Assembly: GCF_016807805.1 (NCBI RefSeq)
Contig: NZ_CP063362.1
Span: 1,849,001 to 1,913,000 of the forward strand
DNA length: 64,000 nucleotides
DNA from: Xanthobacter dioxanivorans
Lineage (GTDB): Bacteria; Pseudomonadota; Alphaproteobacteria; Rhizobiales; Xanthobacteraceae
Reading direction: 5' to 3'
Every line of letters starts with the position of its first letter. Position 1 is the stretch's first letter. Made by a program: the position numbers and the translations under genes. Below the pieces are notes generated by a model. That model was not told where the DNA came from. It saw nothing but the letters and a program-made list of their open reading frames with translations, and made no database searches. This document shows positions 1-9,421 of the stretch, piece by piece.

Positions 1-183
1 GCCCGGGTCGGGCAGATGCAGCTGCTGCAGACCTTCGTGACCGTGGGCCTCGCCTGGCCCATCAATGGCGAGACGCCCGACGCCGAGACCCTGTTCTTCG
101 CCCTGGGGGTGGTGCTGGTGGTGGCCGTCGCCCAGCGGGTGAGCGCCCGCAAGAGCCGGGGCACGGCCGTGCCGCCGGGTTGA
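1..183 (+). CDS. C-terminal end of an EamA/DMT-family membrane transporter (partial)
   Basis: The frame is open from the first base of the window and ends at a TGA at 181-183, so only the last 60 residues are seen. They read as a RVGQMQLLQTFVT turn followed by a hydrophobic helix (FFALGVVLVVAVA) and a basic tail, the usual end of a ten-helix drug/metabolite (EamA) permease. A short acidic loop (GETPDAET) precedes the final helix, as expected for this fold. The substrate cannot be told. The gene is cut by the window edge, not necessarily broken. A strong hairpin follows 12 bases downstream and separates it from the convergent asd. Confidence 0.7.
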   Translation, partial: ARVGQMQLLQTFVTVGLAWPINGETPDAETLFFALGVVLVVAVAQRVSARKSRGTAVPPG

Positions 184-194
184 GGCGCAAACGA

Positions 195-220
195 AAACGG
201 CCCTCGCGGGAGGGCCGTTT
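195..220. terminator. Bidirectional intrinsic terminator between the EamA gene and asd
   Basis: An 11-bp perfect stem (AAACGGCCCTC pairing with GAGGGCCGTTT) closes a 4-base loop. Read on the minus strand it runs into a T-rich tail (TTTTCGTTT), so it is best suited to end asd transcription. On the plus strand it ends the partial transporter gene. Confidence 0.8.
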
Positions 221-249
221 CCAGGCTGTCAGGGTGCGTGCGGGCCGGC

Positions 250-1284
250 TCAGGCGGCCTTGCTGCGGGCGGTGATGAGCTTGCGGTTCACCAGCACCTC
301 GGCGATCTGCACCGCGTTCAGCGCCGCGCCCTTGCGCAGGTTGTCGGAGACGCACCAGAAGTTGATGGCGTTCTCCACCGTCGGGTCGTCGCGCAGGCGC
401 GAGATGTAGGTGGCGTCCTCGCCGGCGGCCTCATGCGGCGTGGCGTAGCCGCCCGGCTCGCGGGTATCGATGACGAGGATGCCCGGCGCCTCGCGCAGGA
501 TCTTGCGCGCGTCCTCGGCCGAGAGCTCCCGTTCGAACTCCACGTTCACCGCCTCCGAATGGGAGATGAACACCGGCACGCGCACGCAGGTGGCCGTGAG
601 CTTGATCTTCGGGTCGAGGATCTTCTTGGTCTCGACCACCATCTTCCACTCTTCCTTGGTCGAGCCGTCGTCGAGGAAGACGTCGATTTGGGGAATGAGG
701 TTGAAGGCGATGCGCTTGGGAAACTTCTTCGGCTCCACCGGATCGGACACGAAGATGGCCCGGGTCTGGGAGAACAGCTCGTCCATGCCCTCCTTGCCGG
801 CACCGGAGACGGACTGGTAGGTGGAGACCACCACGCGCTTGATCGTCGCCGCGTCGTGCAGCGGCTTCAACGCCACCACCAGCTGCGCGGTGGAGCAGTT
901 GGGGTTGGCGATGATGTTCTTCTTGGTGAAGCCGACGATGGCGTCCGCATTCACCTCGGGCACGATCAGCGGCACGTCGGGATCCATCCGCCACTGGGAC
1001 GAATTGTCGATCACCACGCAGCCGGCGGCGCCGATCTTCGGCGACCACTCCTTCGACACGGCTCCGCCCGCCGACATCAGGCAGATGTCGGTGTCGGAGA
1101 AGTCGTAGGTGTCGAGCGCCTTCACCTTCAGGGTTTTGTCGCCGTACGAGACTTCCACGCCCTGCGACTTGCGCGAGGCGAGCGCCACCACCTCGTCGGC
1201 GGGGAAGCCCCGCTCGTCGAGGATCGCGAGAATCTCCCGGCCCACGTTGCCCGTGGCGCCGACGACGGCGACCTTGTAACCCAT
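250..1284 (-). CDS. asd: Aspartate-semialdehyde dehydrogenase
   Basis: A 344-residue protein that makes L-aspartate-4-semialdehyde from aspartyl phosphate with NADPH, the branch point to lysine/diaminopimelate, threonine and methionine in the cytosol. The N-terminus MGYKVAVVGATGNVG carries the GxxGxxG dinucleotide-binding turn. The catalytic cysteine lies in the motif NPNCSTAQ. Length fits the family. The frame stays open 39 codons further upstream, but the start at 1284 is chosen because it has a GAGGAA ribosome site and begins exactly at the Rossmann strand. It is monocistronic and ends at a strong hairpin. Confidence 0.96.
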   Translation of the reverse strand: MGYKVAVVGATGNVGREILAILDERGFPADEVVALASRKSQGVEVSYGDKTLKVKALDTYDFSDTDICLMSAGGAVSKEWSPKIGAAGCVVIDNSSQWRMDPDVPLIVPEVNADAIVGFTKKNIIANPNCSTAQLVVALKPLHDAATIKRVVVSTYQSVSGAGKEGMDELFSQTRAIFVSDPVEPKKFPKRIAFNLIPQIDVFLDDGSTKEEWKMVVETKKILDPKIKLTATCVRVPVFISHSEAVNVEFERELSAEDARKILREAPGILVIDTREPGGYATPHEAAGEDATYISRLRDDPTVENAINFWCVSDNLRKGAALNAVQIAEVLVNRKLITARSKAA

Positions 1285-1518
1285 GCTGTTCCTCGGGATC
1301 TGCCGGCCCATGCGGCCGGAAACGGTGCTTTTAGGCCGAATGCCCCATCCTTGCAAATCGCTGATTCGCGAGCGTTCGGGCGAACTGTTGCGCCAGCGCA
1401 ACGCGCCGGCGCCGAGAAAGCGGGAACAGGTCCTTGCCCGTCCTCGTTTCCTTGCACGGGGGGCGGGAGTGTCCTAAGTCAGGCTAGGGCGGCGGCTATG
1501 CCGTTTTTGGAGGTTGCC

Positions 1519-1854
1519 ATGCGTGTCGCGCCGTACATCACCTTCGCCGCTGCGGTTCGGCTGGCGCTCGCGGTGACGTCCGCGGTGGCGCTGTCGGGCG
1601 TGGCTTCCCTGGTGGCCGCCGACTCCGCGCAGGCGCAGCAGGTCACCAAGAAGCGCACGCGCATCGACGTCAGCAAGCGCTCGTACCTCGATGCCGGCAC
1701 GGTGGTGAAGCCGGGGTCCAAGTCCTATCTCGACTATGCCCTGCCGCCGGGCTGGTTCTATCCGGGCTACGGCCAGGGCGGCGCCGCCGGTCCGGGGCCG
1801 ATCACCGGCATCCGCCAGCCGCTGCCGGGGCCGTTCGAGCTGCCGGGCTACTGA
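1519..1854 (+). CDS. Small secreted protein of unknown function
   Basis: A 111-residue protein, not recognised beyond its general form. It begins with a long hydrophobic stretch (about residues 6-32, rich in A, V, L) ending in AQA before QQ, a good type I signal peptide site, so it should be periplasmic or released. The mature part is basic, then has two copies of a short SYLD unit (KRSYLDAG and KSYLDYAL) and a Pro/Gly/Tyr-rich tail (PPGWFYPGYGQ). The start at 1519 is preferred over an ATG at 1498 because GGAG sits just before it. It is followed by tandem repeats and a terminator, so it stands alone. Confidence 0.7.
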   Translation: MRVAPYITFAAAVRLALAVTSAVALSGVASLVAADSAQAQQVTKKRTRIDVSKRSYLDAGTVVKPGSKSYLDYALPPGWFYPGYGQGGAAGPGPITGIRQPLPGPFELPGY

Positions 1855-1863
1855 CCCGGCGCC

Positions 1864-1919
1864 AAGGACGTCCGAGGAAGGACGTCCAAGGAAGAACGTC
1901 CGAGGAGGGACGATCGGGG
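1864..1919 (+). repeat. Four tandem copies of a 14-bp unit
   Basis: Directly after the small secreted gene the unit AAGGACGTCCGAGG is repeated four times head to tail with few changes (copies start at 1864, 1878, 1892 and 1906). Each unit contains the self-complementary core GGACGTCC, degenerating in copies 3 and 4. It sits immediately before the terminator hairpin, so it would be in the 3' untranslated region of the message. Confidence 0.75.
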
Positions 1920-1921
1920 AG

Positions 1922-1945
1922 GGGCCGCAGGCGCGGCCCTTTTTT
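1922..1945 (+). terminator. Rho-independent terminator
   Basis: Stem GGGCCGC / GCGGCCC with a 4-base loop, followed by six T residues. It ends the transcript of the small secreted protein and isolates it from the sulfate permease genes. Confidence 0.85.
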
Positions 1946-2079
1946 GCGCCTTCTAATCACATTTTTACCAAGTGGTTCATCGCTGTTTCCGCAGGGGGCA
2001 TGACAATAGCCCGCGCGCACGGCATAAGGGCCCGTCCGTTCGCGGCGGTGCCGCATCCTGATCCCATACGGCTGCGCCC

Positions 2080-2943
2080 ATGCCCCGCCTTTCCCTTGCC
2101 GCACCGGCCGCCGGCCTCGCCCGGCGCAGCGTCATCCCCGGCTTCCGCCTCGCATTGGGCATCACGCTGCTTTATCTCGCTTTCATCGTGCTGCTGCCCA
2201 TCGCCGCCCTCATGCTGAAGGCGGCGGATGTGGGCTTCGCCCGCTACATCGCCATCATCACCTCGCCGCGCACGCTCGCCTCGTTCCAGGTGACGCTGAC
2301 CACCGCCGCCATTGCCGCCCTGTTCAACGCCGTCTACGGCCTGGGCCTCGCCTGGGTGCTGGTGCGCTACGACTTTCCCGGCAAGCGCCTGCTGGATGCC
2401 ATGGTGGACGTGCCGTTCGCGCTGCCCACCGCGGTGGCGGGCCTCGCCCTCGCCACCCTGTTCGCGAAGAACGGCTGGTTCGGCGCGCCCCTGGCGCAAT
2501 GGGGCATCCAGGTGGCCTACGCGCCGGCGGGCATCGTCTGCGCCATGGCCTTCACCTCCATTCCCTTCGTGGTGCGCACGGTGCAGCCGGTGCTGGAGGA
2601 CATGGAGCCGGAACTGGAGGAGGCGGCGGCAACGCTGGGCGCCCGCGACCTCACCATCTTCCGGCGGGTGATCTTCCCGACGCTCTTCCCCGCCTTCCTG
2701 GCCGGCACCTCGCTGGCCTTCGCCCGGTCGCTGGGGGAGTTCGGCGCGGTGGTGTTCATCGCCGGCAACCAGCCGTTCCGCACCGAGATCGTGGCGCTGC
2801 TCACCTTCATCCGCCTCGATGAATATGATTATGCGGCCGCGGCGGCCATCGCCGTCACCATGCTCGCCCTCGCCTTCCTGATGCTGCTGGTGGTCAACCT
2901 GGTGCAGGCCTGGCACCAGCGCAGCGCCCTCGGGGAGGGCTGA
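2080..2943 (+). CDS. cysT: Sulfate/thiosulfate ABC transporter permease CysT (CysU)
   Basis: A 287-residue inner-membrane permease with about six hydrophobic segments. The cytoplasmic coupling loop carries the EAA signature (EEAAATLGARDLTIFRRVIFP, near residues 183-203) that docks the ATPase. The motif FARSLGEFGAVVFIAGN is typical of the CysT branch of sulfate permeases. It pairs with CysW two bases downstream to form the channel for sulfate or thiosulfate uptake for cysteine synthesis. Neither the ATPase (CysA) nor a periplasmic sulfate-binding protein is encoded next to it, so both must lie elsewhere. The ribosome site is weak; no better start is visible. Confidence 0.93.
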   Translation: MPRLSLAAPAAGLARRSVIPGFRLALGITLLYLAFIVLLPIAALMLKAADVGFARYIAIITSPRTLASFQVTLTTAAIAALFNAVYGLGLAWVLVRYDFPGKRLLDAMVDVPFALPTAVAGLALATLFAKNGWFGAPLAQWGIQVAYAPAGIVCAMAFTSIPFVVRTVQPVLEDMEPELEEAAATLGARDLTIFRRVIFPTLFPAFLAGTSLAFARSLGEFGAVVFIAGNQPFRTEIVALLTFIRLDEYDYAAAAAIAVTMLALAFLMLLVVNLVQAWHQRSALGEG

Positions 2944-2945
2944 GC

Positions 2946-3818
2946 ATGGCGACCCCGGTCAATCGCCGCCGGCCGCGCGTGGGCGACGGGCGGCTCACCC
3001 GGACGGTGATCCTCGGCCTCGTGCTCATCACCACCGCCGTCGCGCTGATCGCCCCCCTCGCCGTCATCTTCGCCGAGGCCTTCGCCCGCGGGTTCGGCGC
3101 CTATGGGGCGGCGCTGGCGCGGCCGGATACGCTCCACGCCATCGGCCTGACGCTGGTCACGGCCCTGGTCTGCGTGCCGGTGAACGTCGCCTTCGGCATC
3201 GCCGCCGCCTGGGCGGTCACCAAGTTCACCTTTCCCGGCCGCAACCTGCTGCTGGCGGTGGTGGAGCTGCCCTTCTCCATCTCCCCCATCGTGGCCGGCG
3301 TGGCCTATCTCTTCGTCTTCGGCGGGCAGGGGCTGTTCGGGCCGTTTCTCCAGGCCCACGACATCAAGATCGTGTTTGCGCTGCCCGGCATCATCCTGGC
3401 CAGCCTGTTCGTCACCGCGCCGTTCGTGGTGCGCGAGCTGGTGCCGCTGATGATGGCGCAGGGGCGAGACGAGGAGGAGGCGGCGGTGAGCCTCGGGGCC
3501 ACGGGCTTCGACGTGCTGCGTCTCGTCACCCTGCCCAACGTGCGCTTCGCGCTGCTCTACGGCGCGGCCCTGTGCAATGCGCGGGTGATGGGCGAGTTCG
3601 GCGCCGTCTCCGTGGTCTCGGGCAACATCCGCGGCCAGACCTCGACCCTGCCGCTGCAGATCGAGCTGCTCTACCAGGACAGCCACGTGCTTGCGGCCTT
3701 CGCCGCCGCCACCGTGCTCGCCGGGGTCGCCCTGTTCACGCTGGTGGCGAAATACCTGATCGAGCGGGCCGAGCGGACCCGCGAGGAGGGCCAGCCGGCG
3801 CGCCGTCCGGGACACTGA
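2946..3818 (+). CDS. cysW: Sulfate/thiosulfate ABC transporter permease CysW
   Basis: A 290-residue partner permease of CysT, translated from an ATG only two bases after the cysT stop, with a GGAGGG ribosome site inside the end of cysT. It has six hydrophobic segments, an EAA loop (DEEEAAVSLGATGFDVLRLVTLP) and the CysW-typical stretch MGEFGAVSVVSGNIRGQT. It acts as half of the membrane channel of the sulfate ABC importer. The basic, hydrophilic C-terminus (RAERTREEGQPARR) is cytoplasmic. No cysA follows, which is less common for this pair. Confidence 0.93.
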   Translation: MATPVNRRRPRVGDGRLTRTVILGLVLITTAVALIAPLAVIFAEAFARGFGAYGAALARPDTLHAIGLTLVTALVCVPVNVAFGIAAAWAVTKFTFPGRNLLLAVVELPFSISPIVAGVAYLFVFGGQGLFGPFLQAHDIKIVFALPGIILASLFVTAPFVVRELVPLMMAQGRDEEEAAVSLGATGFDVLRLVTLPNVRFALLYGAALCNARVMGEFGAVSVVSGNIRGQTSTLPLQIELLYQDSHVLAAFAAATVLAGVALFTLVAKYLIERAERTREEGQPARRPGH

Positions 3819-3896
3819 AGCGCCGCGCGATGGCGGGCCGGATGGCGCGGCCTCCGGTGGGGCGATGATGCCGGGCCGCTGCGCGGAGCCGGGGAG

Positions 3897-4226
3897 TCAG
3901 GCGCGGGGGGCGGGCAGGCCGAGGGCGCCGGAGGATGCCCGCTCGGGCGCGTTTCCGGGGGGCGTGCGGTCGAGGATGCGGCGGGCCCGGCGCGCCTCGC
4001 GGCGGAAGCGGCCCTGCCGCAGCCAGGTCACCGTGCCGCCGGCCACCACGCCGAGGATGAGCGCGCCGAACACCACCGCGAACAAGGGCAGCGTCACCGC
4101 CAGCGCCGGCGCGTCGGGCGAGAAGGGGTCGAGCGAGAGGGTCACCGCCTTGCGGTTCGCCACCGCGAGCGCCACGGCGAGGATGGAGAGCGGCAGCCCG
4201 ATCAGGATGGAGGCGAGGCGGCCCAC
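3897..4226 (-). CDS. LapA-domain (DUF1049-like) small inner-membrane protein
   Basis: A 109-residue protein with two hydrophobic helices (about residues 5-23 and 44-68) separated by a short periplasmic loop, then a basic cytoplasmic tail (RQGRFRREARRARR) and a Pro/Ala-rich end. This two-helix plus basic tail form matches the lipopolysaccharide assembly protein A domain family, which often follows ihfB in proteobacteria; the family match is by pattern only. The start is a GTG four bases after the ihfB stop, so it is co-transcribed with ihfB. Its function in this organism is unknown. Confidence 0.65.
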   Translation of the reverse strand: MGRLASILIGLPLSILAVALAVANRKAVTLSLDPFSPDAPALAVTLPLFAVVFGALILGVVAGGTVTWLRQGRFRREARRARRILDRTPPGNAPERASSGALGLPAPRA

Positions 4227-4230
4227 GGTG

Positions 4231-4515
4231 CTACTTTCCGGTGTTGAGACGCTCGCGCATCTCCTTGCCGGTCTTGAAATAGGGCACGGTCTTCTCGCTC
4301 ACGTCCACTTGCTTGCCGGTGCGCGGGTTGCGACCGACGCGGGCGTCGCGCTTCTTCACCGAGAACGCGCCGAAGCCGCGCAGCTCCACCCGGTCGCCGC
4401 GCTCCAGAGCGGAGGCGACCTGTTCCAGGATGGCGTTGACGATGTTCTCCACGTCCCTCTGGTAGAGGTGCGGGTTGGCCTCGGCGATCTTCTGCACGAG
4501 CTCGGACTTGATCAT
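4231..4515 (-). CDS. ihfB: Integration host factor, beta subunit
   Basis: A 94-residue DNA-bending histone-like protein that works as the beta half of the IHF heterodimer in the nucleoid, helping sigma-54 promoters, recombination and replication. It has the family pattern [19 protein letters not shown] at the start, the beta-arm region [21 protein letters not shown] with its DNA-intercalating proline, and a C-terminal helix (KEMRERLN). The frame is open upstream, but the start at 4515 gives the canonical N-terminus. It is first of a short minus-strand unit with the LapA-like gene. IHF is relevant here because dctA in this window has a sigma-54 promoter. Confidence 0.95.
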   Translation of the reverse strand: MIKSELVQKIAEANPHLYQRDVENIVNAILEQVASALERGDRVELRGFGAFSVKKRDARVGRNPRTGKQVDVSEKTVPYFKTGKEMRERLNTGK

Positions 4516-4617
4516 GGTGGCCGCAATTCCCCTCGAGGCAGGATCCGCTGGGTCCGGCGGACGCGCGCTTCTTTCCGTCACGATTTCGGTTTTTATTGTT
4601 TGATCGGCAAGCGCTTC

Positions 4618-5589
4618 TCACCCGTCGACACGAGGGTGCCAGAGGGCCAGCAGACCGTCAAGTTGAGTGCGCTCCAGCGCGCCATGGGCGGCCTGCGTCA
4701 GAAACGCCGCCGCCTGCGGGAAGCCGAGGGCGCTCACCACGCCGCGCGCGGCGCCGAGCAGCCAGCCGAATTCGTCGCCCACCTGCCCGCTGCGCCAGGT
4801 GCGCACCTTCAGGTCTTCCGGCACGCCTTTCTCGCGCGCCAGCCAGGCGCGGGCCGTGCGCTCGTCGCCGAGCTCGTCCACCAGCTGGAGCTCCAGCCCC
4901 TGGTGGCCGGTGAAGACCCGCCCGTCGGAGACGGTGGCGAGCAGGGGATCGGAGAGCTTGCGGCGCTCGCCCACCAGGCCCCTGAACCAGGCGTAGCTGT
5001 CCTTCACCAGCGAATCCACGGCCGCGCGGGCTTCGGGGGTGGTGGGGGTATAGGGGTTGGGCGAGGCCTTGAGCGGGGAGGACTTGATGTCCTCCATGGT
5101 CACGCCCACGGTCTTGAGCAGCTCGGTGAAGTTGGGGAACTGGTAGATCACCCCCACCGAGCCGACGAGGGCGTTGCGGCGGGCGATCACGTGGTCGGCG
5201 CCCAAAGCGGCGATATAGGCGCCGGAGGCGGCGACGCCCTCCACCACCGCCACCACCGGCTTCTTCGCCGCCAGGCGGCGCAGCGCGTCGTAGAGCTGCT
5301 CGGAGCCGGTCACCGTGCCGCCGGGGCTGTCGATGGACAGGATCACCGCGCGCGCCCGGGAGCGGCCGATCTCCTCCAGCATCTCCACCCGCTCGCGATC
5401 GTTGCGGATGAGGCCGCCGATCATCACCCGGGCCACGTGCGGGCTGCCCACGGGAATGGAGCGGCCGGCCACCGTGGCGGCGCCCACCGCCACGGCCGCC
5501 ACCACCGCGAGGATGCCGAGGGTGCGCCAGAAGGTGACCTTCCGCCGGAGGCGGCGGCGTTCGACGATCTGGTCGGCGTCGATCGACAT
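4618..5589 (-). CDS. sppA: Signal peptide peptidase SppA (short form, serine protease)
   Basis: A 323-residue membrane-anchored protease that degrades leftover signal peptides. A basic N-terminus (ERRRLRRK) precedes one hydrophobic anchor (about residues 22-42). The catalytic pair is visible: Ser122 in VAASGAY and Lys174 in SSPLKASPNPY; the 52-residue spacing is the same as in the well-studied Bacillus enzyme. It is the single-domain type, not the tandem E. coli type. The start at 5589 has a strong GAGGAGAG ribosome site; the open frame upstream is not used. It lies just upstream of ihfB on the same strand. Confidence 0.93.
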   Translation of the reverse strand: MSIDADQIVERRRLRRKVTFWRTLGILAVVAAVAVGAATVAGRSIPVGSPHVARVMIGGLIRNDRERVEMLEEIGRSRARAVILSIDSPGGTVTGSEQLYDALRRLAAKKPVVAVVEGVAASGAYIAALGADHVIARRNALVGSVGVIYQFPNFTELLKTVGVTMEDIKSSPLKASPNPYTPTTPEARAAVDSLVKDSYAWFRGLVGERRKLSDPLLATVSDGRVFTGHQGLELQLVDELGDERTARAWLAREKGVPEDLKVRTWRSGQVGDEFGWLLGAARGVVSALGFPQAAAFLTQAAHGALERTQLDGLLALWHPRVDG

Positions 5590-5733
5590 CTCGAAACTCT
5601 CCTCTGCGCGCCGGCGTTCGGGGCCGGGCGGATCGCGGGACTTAAGCGGGCCGGGGGCCGGTTGGCAAGGCGCGATGGCGGGCGCCATCGCCCGTCGCGG
5701 TGCCGCCGCGCGTGGTGCCCTGCGCGGGCGGCC

Positions 5734-6213
5734 CTACCAGGTGCCGGCGGGCGGCAGGCCGTTCCGCCATTCGTCGAGGCGCCGCCGCGTCGCCGGCGAG
5801 ACGTCCTCGGGCAGGGCGTCGTAGGCGAAGAAGTCGGCGGCGACGATCTCCAGGTTCCGCTCCGGGCGCGGCCCGGCGAGAATCTGCCCGGCGCGGAACA
5901 GGGCCACATGGTCCCGGCCGCCGACCCGCGGGTTGAAGAAGAGGCCGGCGAGGGCGAGGTCGCCCGCCACGTCGACGTTGGCTTCCTCCTGGAGCTCGCG
6001 GCGGGCCGCCGCCTCGGCGGTCTCGCCGATGTCCACGCCGCCGCCGGGGAAATGCCAGCCCGCCACGTAGGTGTGGCGGACCAGCAGGAGGCGCCCGTCG
6101 GTGTCGTGGGCCATGACGCGCACGCCGAGCGTCATGCCGTGGCGCACCCGGCGCACGACGTTCATGAGGGATTGCAGGTTCAGGAAGGACCGCATGGCGC
6201 GAGCATAGTGCAT
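5734..6213 (-). CDS. NUDIX hydrolase
   Basis: A 159-residue protein with one NUDIX box, GGVDIGETAEAAARRELQEEA, that keeps the metal-binding REL-x-EE core; the glycine that usually follows is replaced by asparagine (EEANVD). The family cleaves nucleoside diphosphates linked to other groups; substrate cannot be read from sequence. The protein starts with a short extra segment (MHYARAMRSFLNLQ) before the core beta strand. A second ATG at 6195 is also possible, and neither has a clear ribosome site. It ends 144 bases before the sppA start. Confidence 0.85.
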   Translation of the reverse strand: MHYARAMRSFLNLQSLMNVVRRVRHGMTLGVRVMAHDTDGRLLLVRHTYVAGWHFPGGGVDIGETAEAAARRELQEEANVDVAGDLALAGLFFNPRVGGRDHVALFRAGQILAGPRPERNLEIVAADFFAYDALPEDVSPATRRRLDEWRNGLPPAGTW

Positions 6214-6282
6214 GCCCGCCCCGGTGCGCGCGCGGAGAATTTTCGCGTTCCGGCGAATCCGGCCCCGCCGAACTCCGCCCGG

Positions 6283-6891
6283 TCAGGCCGGCGCGCGCGC
6301 CGCCTCCAGCTCCTCCGCCCGGCGGAAGGCGGGGCGGGAGGTGCAGCGCTGCACATAGGCGGCGACGGCCGGGGTCGGCGTGATGACCTTGAGCAGGTGG
6401 ATGCCGTACCACAGGTCGGTGCCCAGCATCACGTCCGCCGCGCTGAAGCGGTCGCCGAGCAGATAGGGGCCGGGATCGACCGCCTTCTCCACCACCTCCA
6501 TGACGAGGTCGAAGCTGCCCCAGCCGGCGGTCGCCTTGGGCAGGGTGATGCCCATCATCTTCTGCAGGAAGCCCGGCTCCATGCAGGCGACGGAGAAGAA
6601 CAGCCATTGCAGGTAGCGTGCCCGGAGCGGGTCACCCACCGCCGGGGCGAGGCCCGCCTGCGGCGCCCGCTCCGCCACATAGGCGCAGATGGCTCCGCCC
6701 TCGCAGATGCGGGCGTCGCCATCCGCCAGCGCCGGCACCTTGCCCATGGGGTTGATGGCCCGATAGGCGGGATCGTCCTGGGCGCCGCCGCGGATGTCGA
6801 CATGGACCAGCTCGTAGGGAAGGCCCGCCTCCTCCAGCAGCCAGAGGATGCGGAACGCGCGCGAGTTCGGTGCCCAATAAAGCTTCAGCAT
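6283..6891 (-). CDS. Glutathione S-transferase family protein
   Basis: A 202-residue cytosolic GST. The N-terminal thioredoxin-like half starts MLKLYWAPNSRAFRILWLLEE, with the active-site serine expected near residue 10, then the glutathione-binding cis-proline (GKVPAL) and the E-G/S site (ARICEGGAICAYVAE). The C-terminal helical half carries a SAADVMLG N-capping motif. Start 6891 has GGAGG just upstream; the longer open frame is ignored. Likely detoxification or thiol repair; the substrate is unknown. It is divergent from the thi operon and shares the intergenic region that holds the TPP riboswitch. Confidence 0.87.
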   Translation of the reverse strand: MLKLYWAPNSRAFRILWLLEEAGLPYELVHVDIRGGAQDDPAYRAINPMGKVPALADGDARICEGGAICAYVAERAPQAGLAPAVGDPLRARYLQWLFFSVACMEPGFLQKMMGITLPKATAGWGSFDLVMEVVEKAVDPGPYLLGDRFSAADVMLGTDLWYGIHLLKVITPTPAVAAYVQRCTSRPAFRRAEELEAARAPA

Positions 6892-7016
6892 GGGGTCCTC
6901 CGGTCCCGTTTGATCGGAACATAAAGAGAACAGATATGTGAGTCCAGCGCCCGGAGCGCATCCGGTCCGGCGATTGCGGCCTTGCGGTTCGGTCCGCGGC
7001 ATGGATAATATCCGCA

Positions 7017-7093
7017 CGGCCTGGGGTGCCGTGCATCATGCGCGGCTGAGATCACACCCATCGAACCTGTCTGGGTCATACCAGCGTAGGGAG
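7017..7093 (+). ncRNA. TPP (thiamine pyrophosphate) riboswitch, THI box
   Basis: The conserved aptamer blocks are present in order: GGGGTGCC at 7023-7030, CTGAGATCACACCC from 7046 (the pyrimidine-sensing helix), then GAACCTGTCTGGGTCAT and CCAGCGTAGGGAG ending at about 7093. The last block contains AGGGAG, which is also the best ribosome site for thiO at 7100. Ligand binding should therefore hide the ribosome site directly and turn off the thiOSGE operon when thiamine pyrophosphate is plentiful. Confidence 0.93.
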
Positions 7094-7099
7094 ATGCCG

Positions 7100-8302
7100 A
7101 TGAGCGAGAGCTTGTCGACCTTTACATCATCCGCCCCCATGTCATCCGCGTCCTCTTCGGCCGGCACGGCGCGTCCGCGCGTCGCCATCGTCGGCGGCGG
7201 CGTGATCGGGCTGGCGCTGGCGTGGAAGCTGGCCCGCGCCGACTGCGCCGTGGACCTGTTCGAGGCCGGCGCCACCGGCCAGGGGGCGAGCCGGGCCGCC
7301 GCCGGCATGCTCGCCGCCTGCGCCGAGGCGGAGCCGGGGGAGGAAGGGCTCCTCGCCCTCAACCGGGAGAGCCAGACCCTGTGGCCGCGCTTCGCCGCCG
7401 AGCTGGAGGCGGAGTCGGGCTTCCCGGTGGACCTGCGCACCGAAGGCACCCTCACCATCGCGCTCACCGCCGACGACCTCGCGCGGCTCAGGCACCTCTA
7501 CACCTTCCAGACCTCCCTCGGCCTGCCGGTGGAATGGCTGAGCGCCACCGAGGTGCGGCGGCGCGAGCCCTATCTGTCGCCCAAGCTCGCCGGCGGCATC
7601 TTCACGCCGGCCGATCACCAGGTGGACAACCGCAAGGTGGCCGCCGCCCTGAAGGTCGCGGCCCAGCGCACCGGCGCGCGGCTCCACGAGCGCACGCCGG
7701 TGGCCAAGGTGGAGACGGCGGGCGGCCGGGTGAGCGGGGTGGTCGCGGCCGGGTCGCTGCACGCGGCCGACGTGGTGATCCTCGCCGCCGGCGCCTGGAG
7801 CCGCGGCGTGCCGGCGGCGCCGGCCACGCCGCTGCCGGTGCGGCCCATCAAGGGCCAGATGCTGTCGCTGCGCATGGATACGGTGGCGCCCATCCTCAAC
7901 CACGTCTTGTGGGCGCCCAACGCCTATCTGGTGCCGCGCCGGGACGGGCGCCTCATCATCGGCGCCACCACCGAAGAGAAGGGCTTCGACGCCAGCCTCA
8001 CCGCTGGCGGCCAGCTGGCGCTGCTCACCAATGCCTGGCGCGCGCTGCCGACGCTGGAAGAATTGCCCATCGCCGAGCAGTGGGTCGGCTTCCGGCCCGG
8101 CAGCCGGGACGATGCGCCCATCCTCGGGCCGAGCCCGGAGGTGGAGGGCCTGGTCTACGCCACCGGCCACCATCGCAACGGCATCCTGCTGTTGCCGGTG
8201 ACCACGGCGGTGATCTCCGACTTCGTGCTCGACGGCCGCATGGCGCCGGTGGCGGCGGCCTTCGGCGTCGACCGGTTCCTGCCGCGCGCGGCGGCGGAGT
8301 GA
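7100..8302 (+). CDS. thiO: Glycine oxidase ThiO
   Basis: A 400-residue FAD enzyme that oxidises glycine to dehydroglycine (iminoglycine) for the thiazole ring of thiamine. The FAD-binding motif GGGVIGLALAWKLAR is near residue 30, followed by the second FAD contact GASRAAAGMLA and the C-terminal ATGHHRNGILL loop typical of ThiO. The N-terminus has an extra Ser/Thr-rich stretch of about 25 residues. An in-frame ATG at 7094 touches the ribosome site, so the ATG at 7100, six bases after AGGGAG, is chosen. It is first in the riboswitch-controlled operon and ends five bases before thiS. Confidence 0.93.
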   Translation: MSESLSTFTSSAPMSSASSSAGTARPRVAIVGGGVIGLALAWKLARADCAVDLFEAGATGQGASRAAAGMLAACAEAEPGEEGLLALNRESQTLWPRFAAELEAESGFPVDLRTEGTLTIALTADDLARLRHLYTFQTSLGLPVEWLSATEVRRREPYLSPKLAGGIFTPADHQVDNRKVAAALKVAAQRTGARLHERTPVAKVETAGGRVSGVVAAGSLHAADVVILAAGAWSRGVPAAPATPLPVRPIKGQMLSLRMDTVAPILNHVLWAPNAYLVPRRDGRLIIGATTEEKGFDASLTAGGQLALLTNAWRALPTLEELPIAEQWVGFRPGSRDDAPILGPSPEVEGLVYATGHHRNGILLLPVTTAVISDFVLDGRMAPVAAAFGVDRFLPRAAAE

Positions 8303-8307
8303 GCGCC

Positions 8308-9413
<1,106 letters not shown>

Positions 9414-9421
9414 GCCCCGGC

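Noticed and set aside
3865..6924. Open frame of about 1000 codons on the plus strand opposite ihfB, sppA, the NUDIX and GST genes.
   Set aside because: It is antisense to four recognisable genes and has no domain of its own; an artefact of high GC.
6891..7016. Possible tRNA or second RNA element before the riboswitch.
   Set aside because: No cloverleaf or TTC-loop sequence found; only the divergent promoter of the GST gene is expected here.
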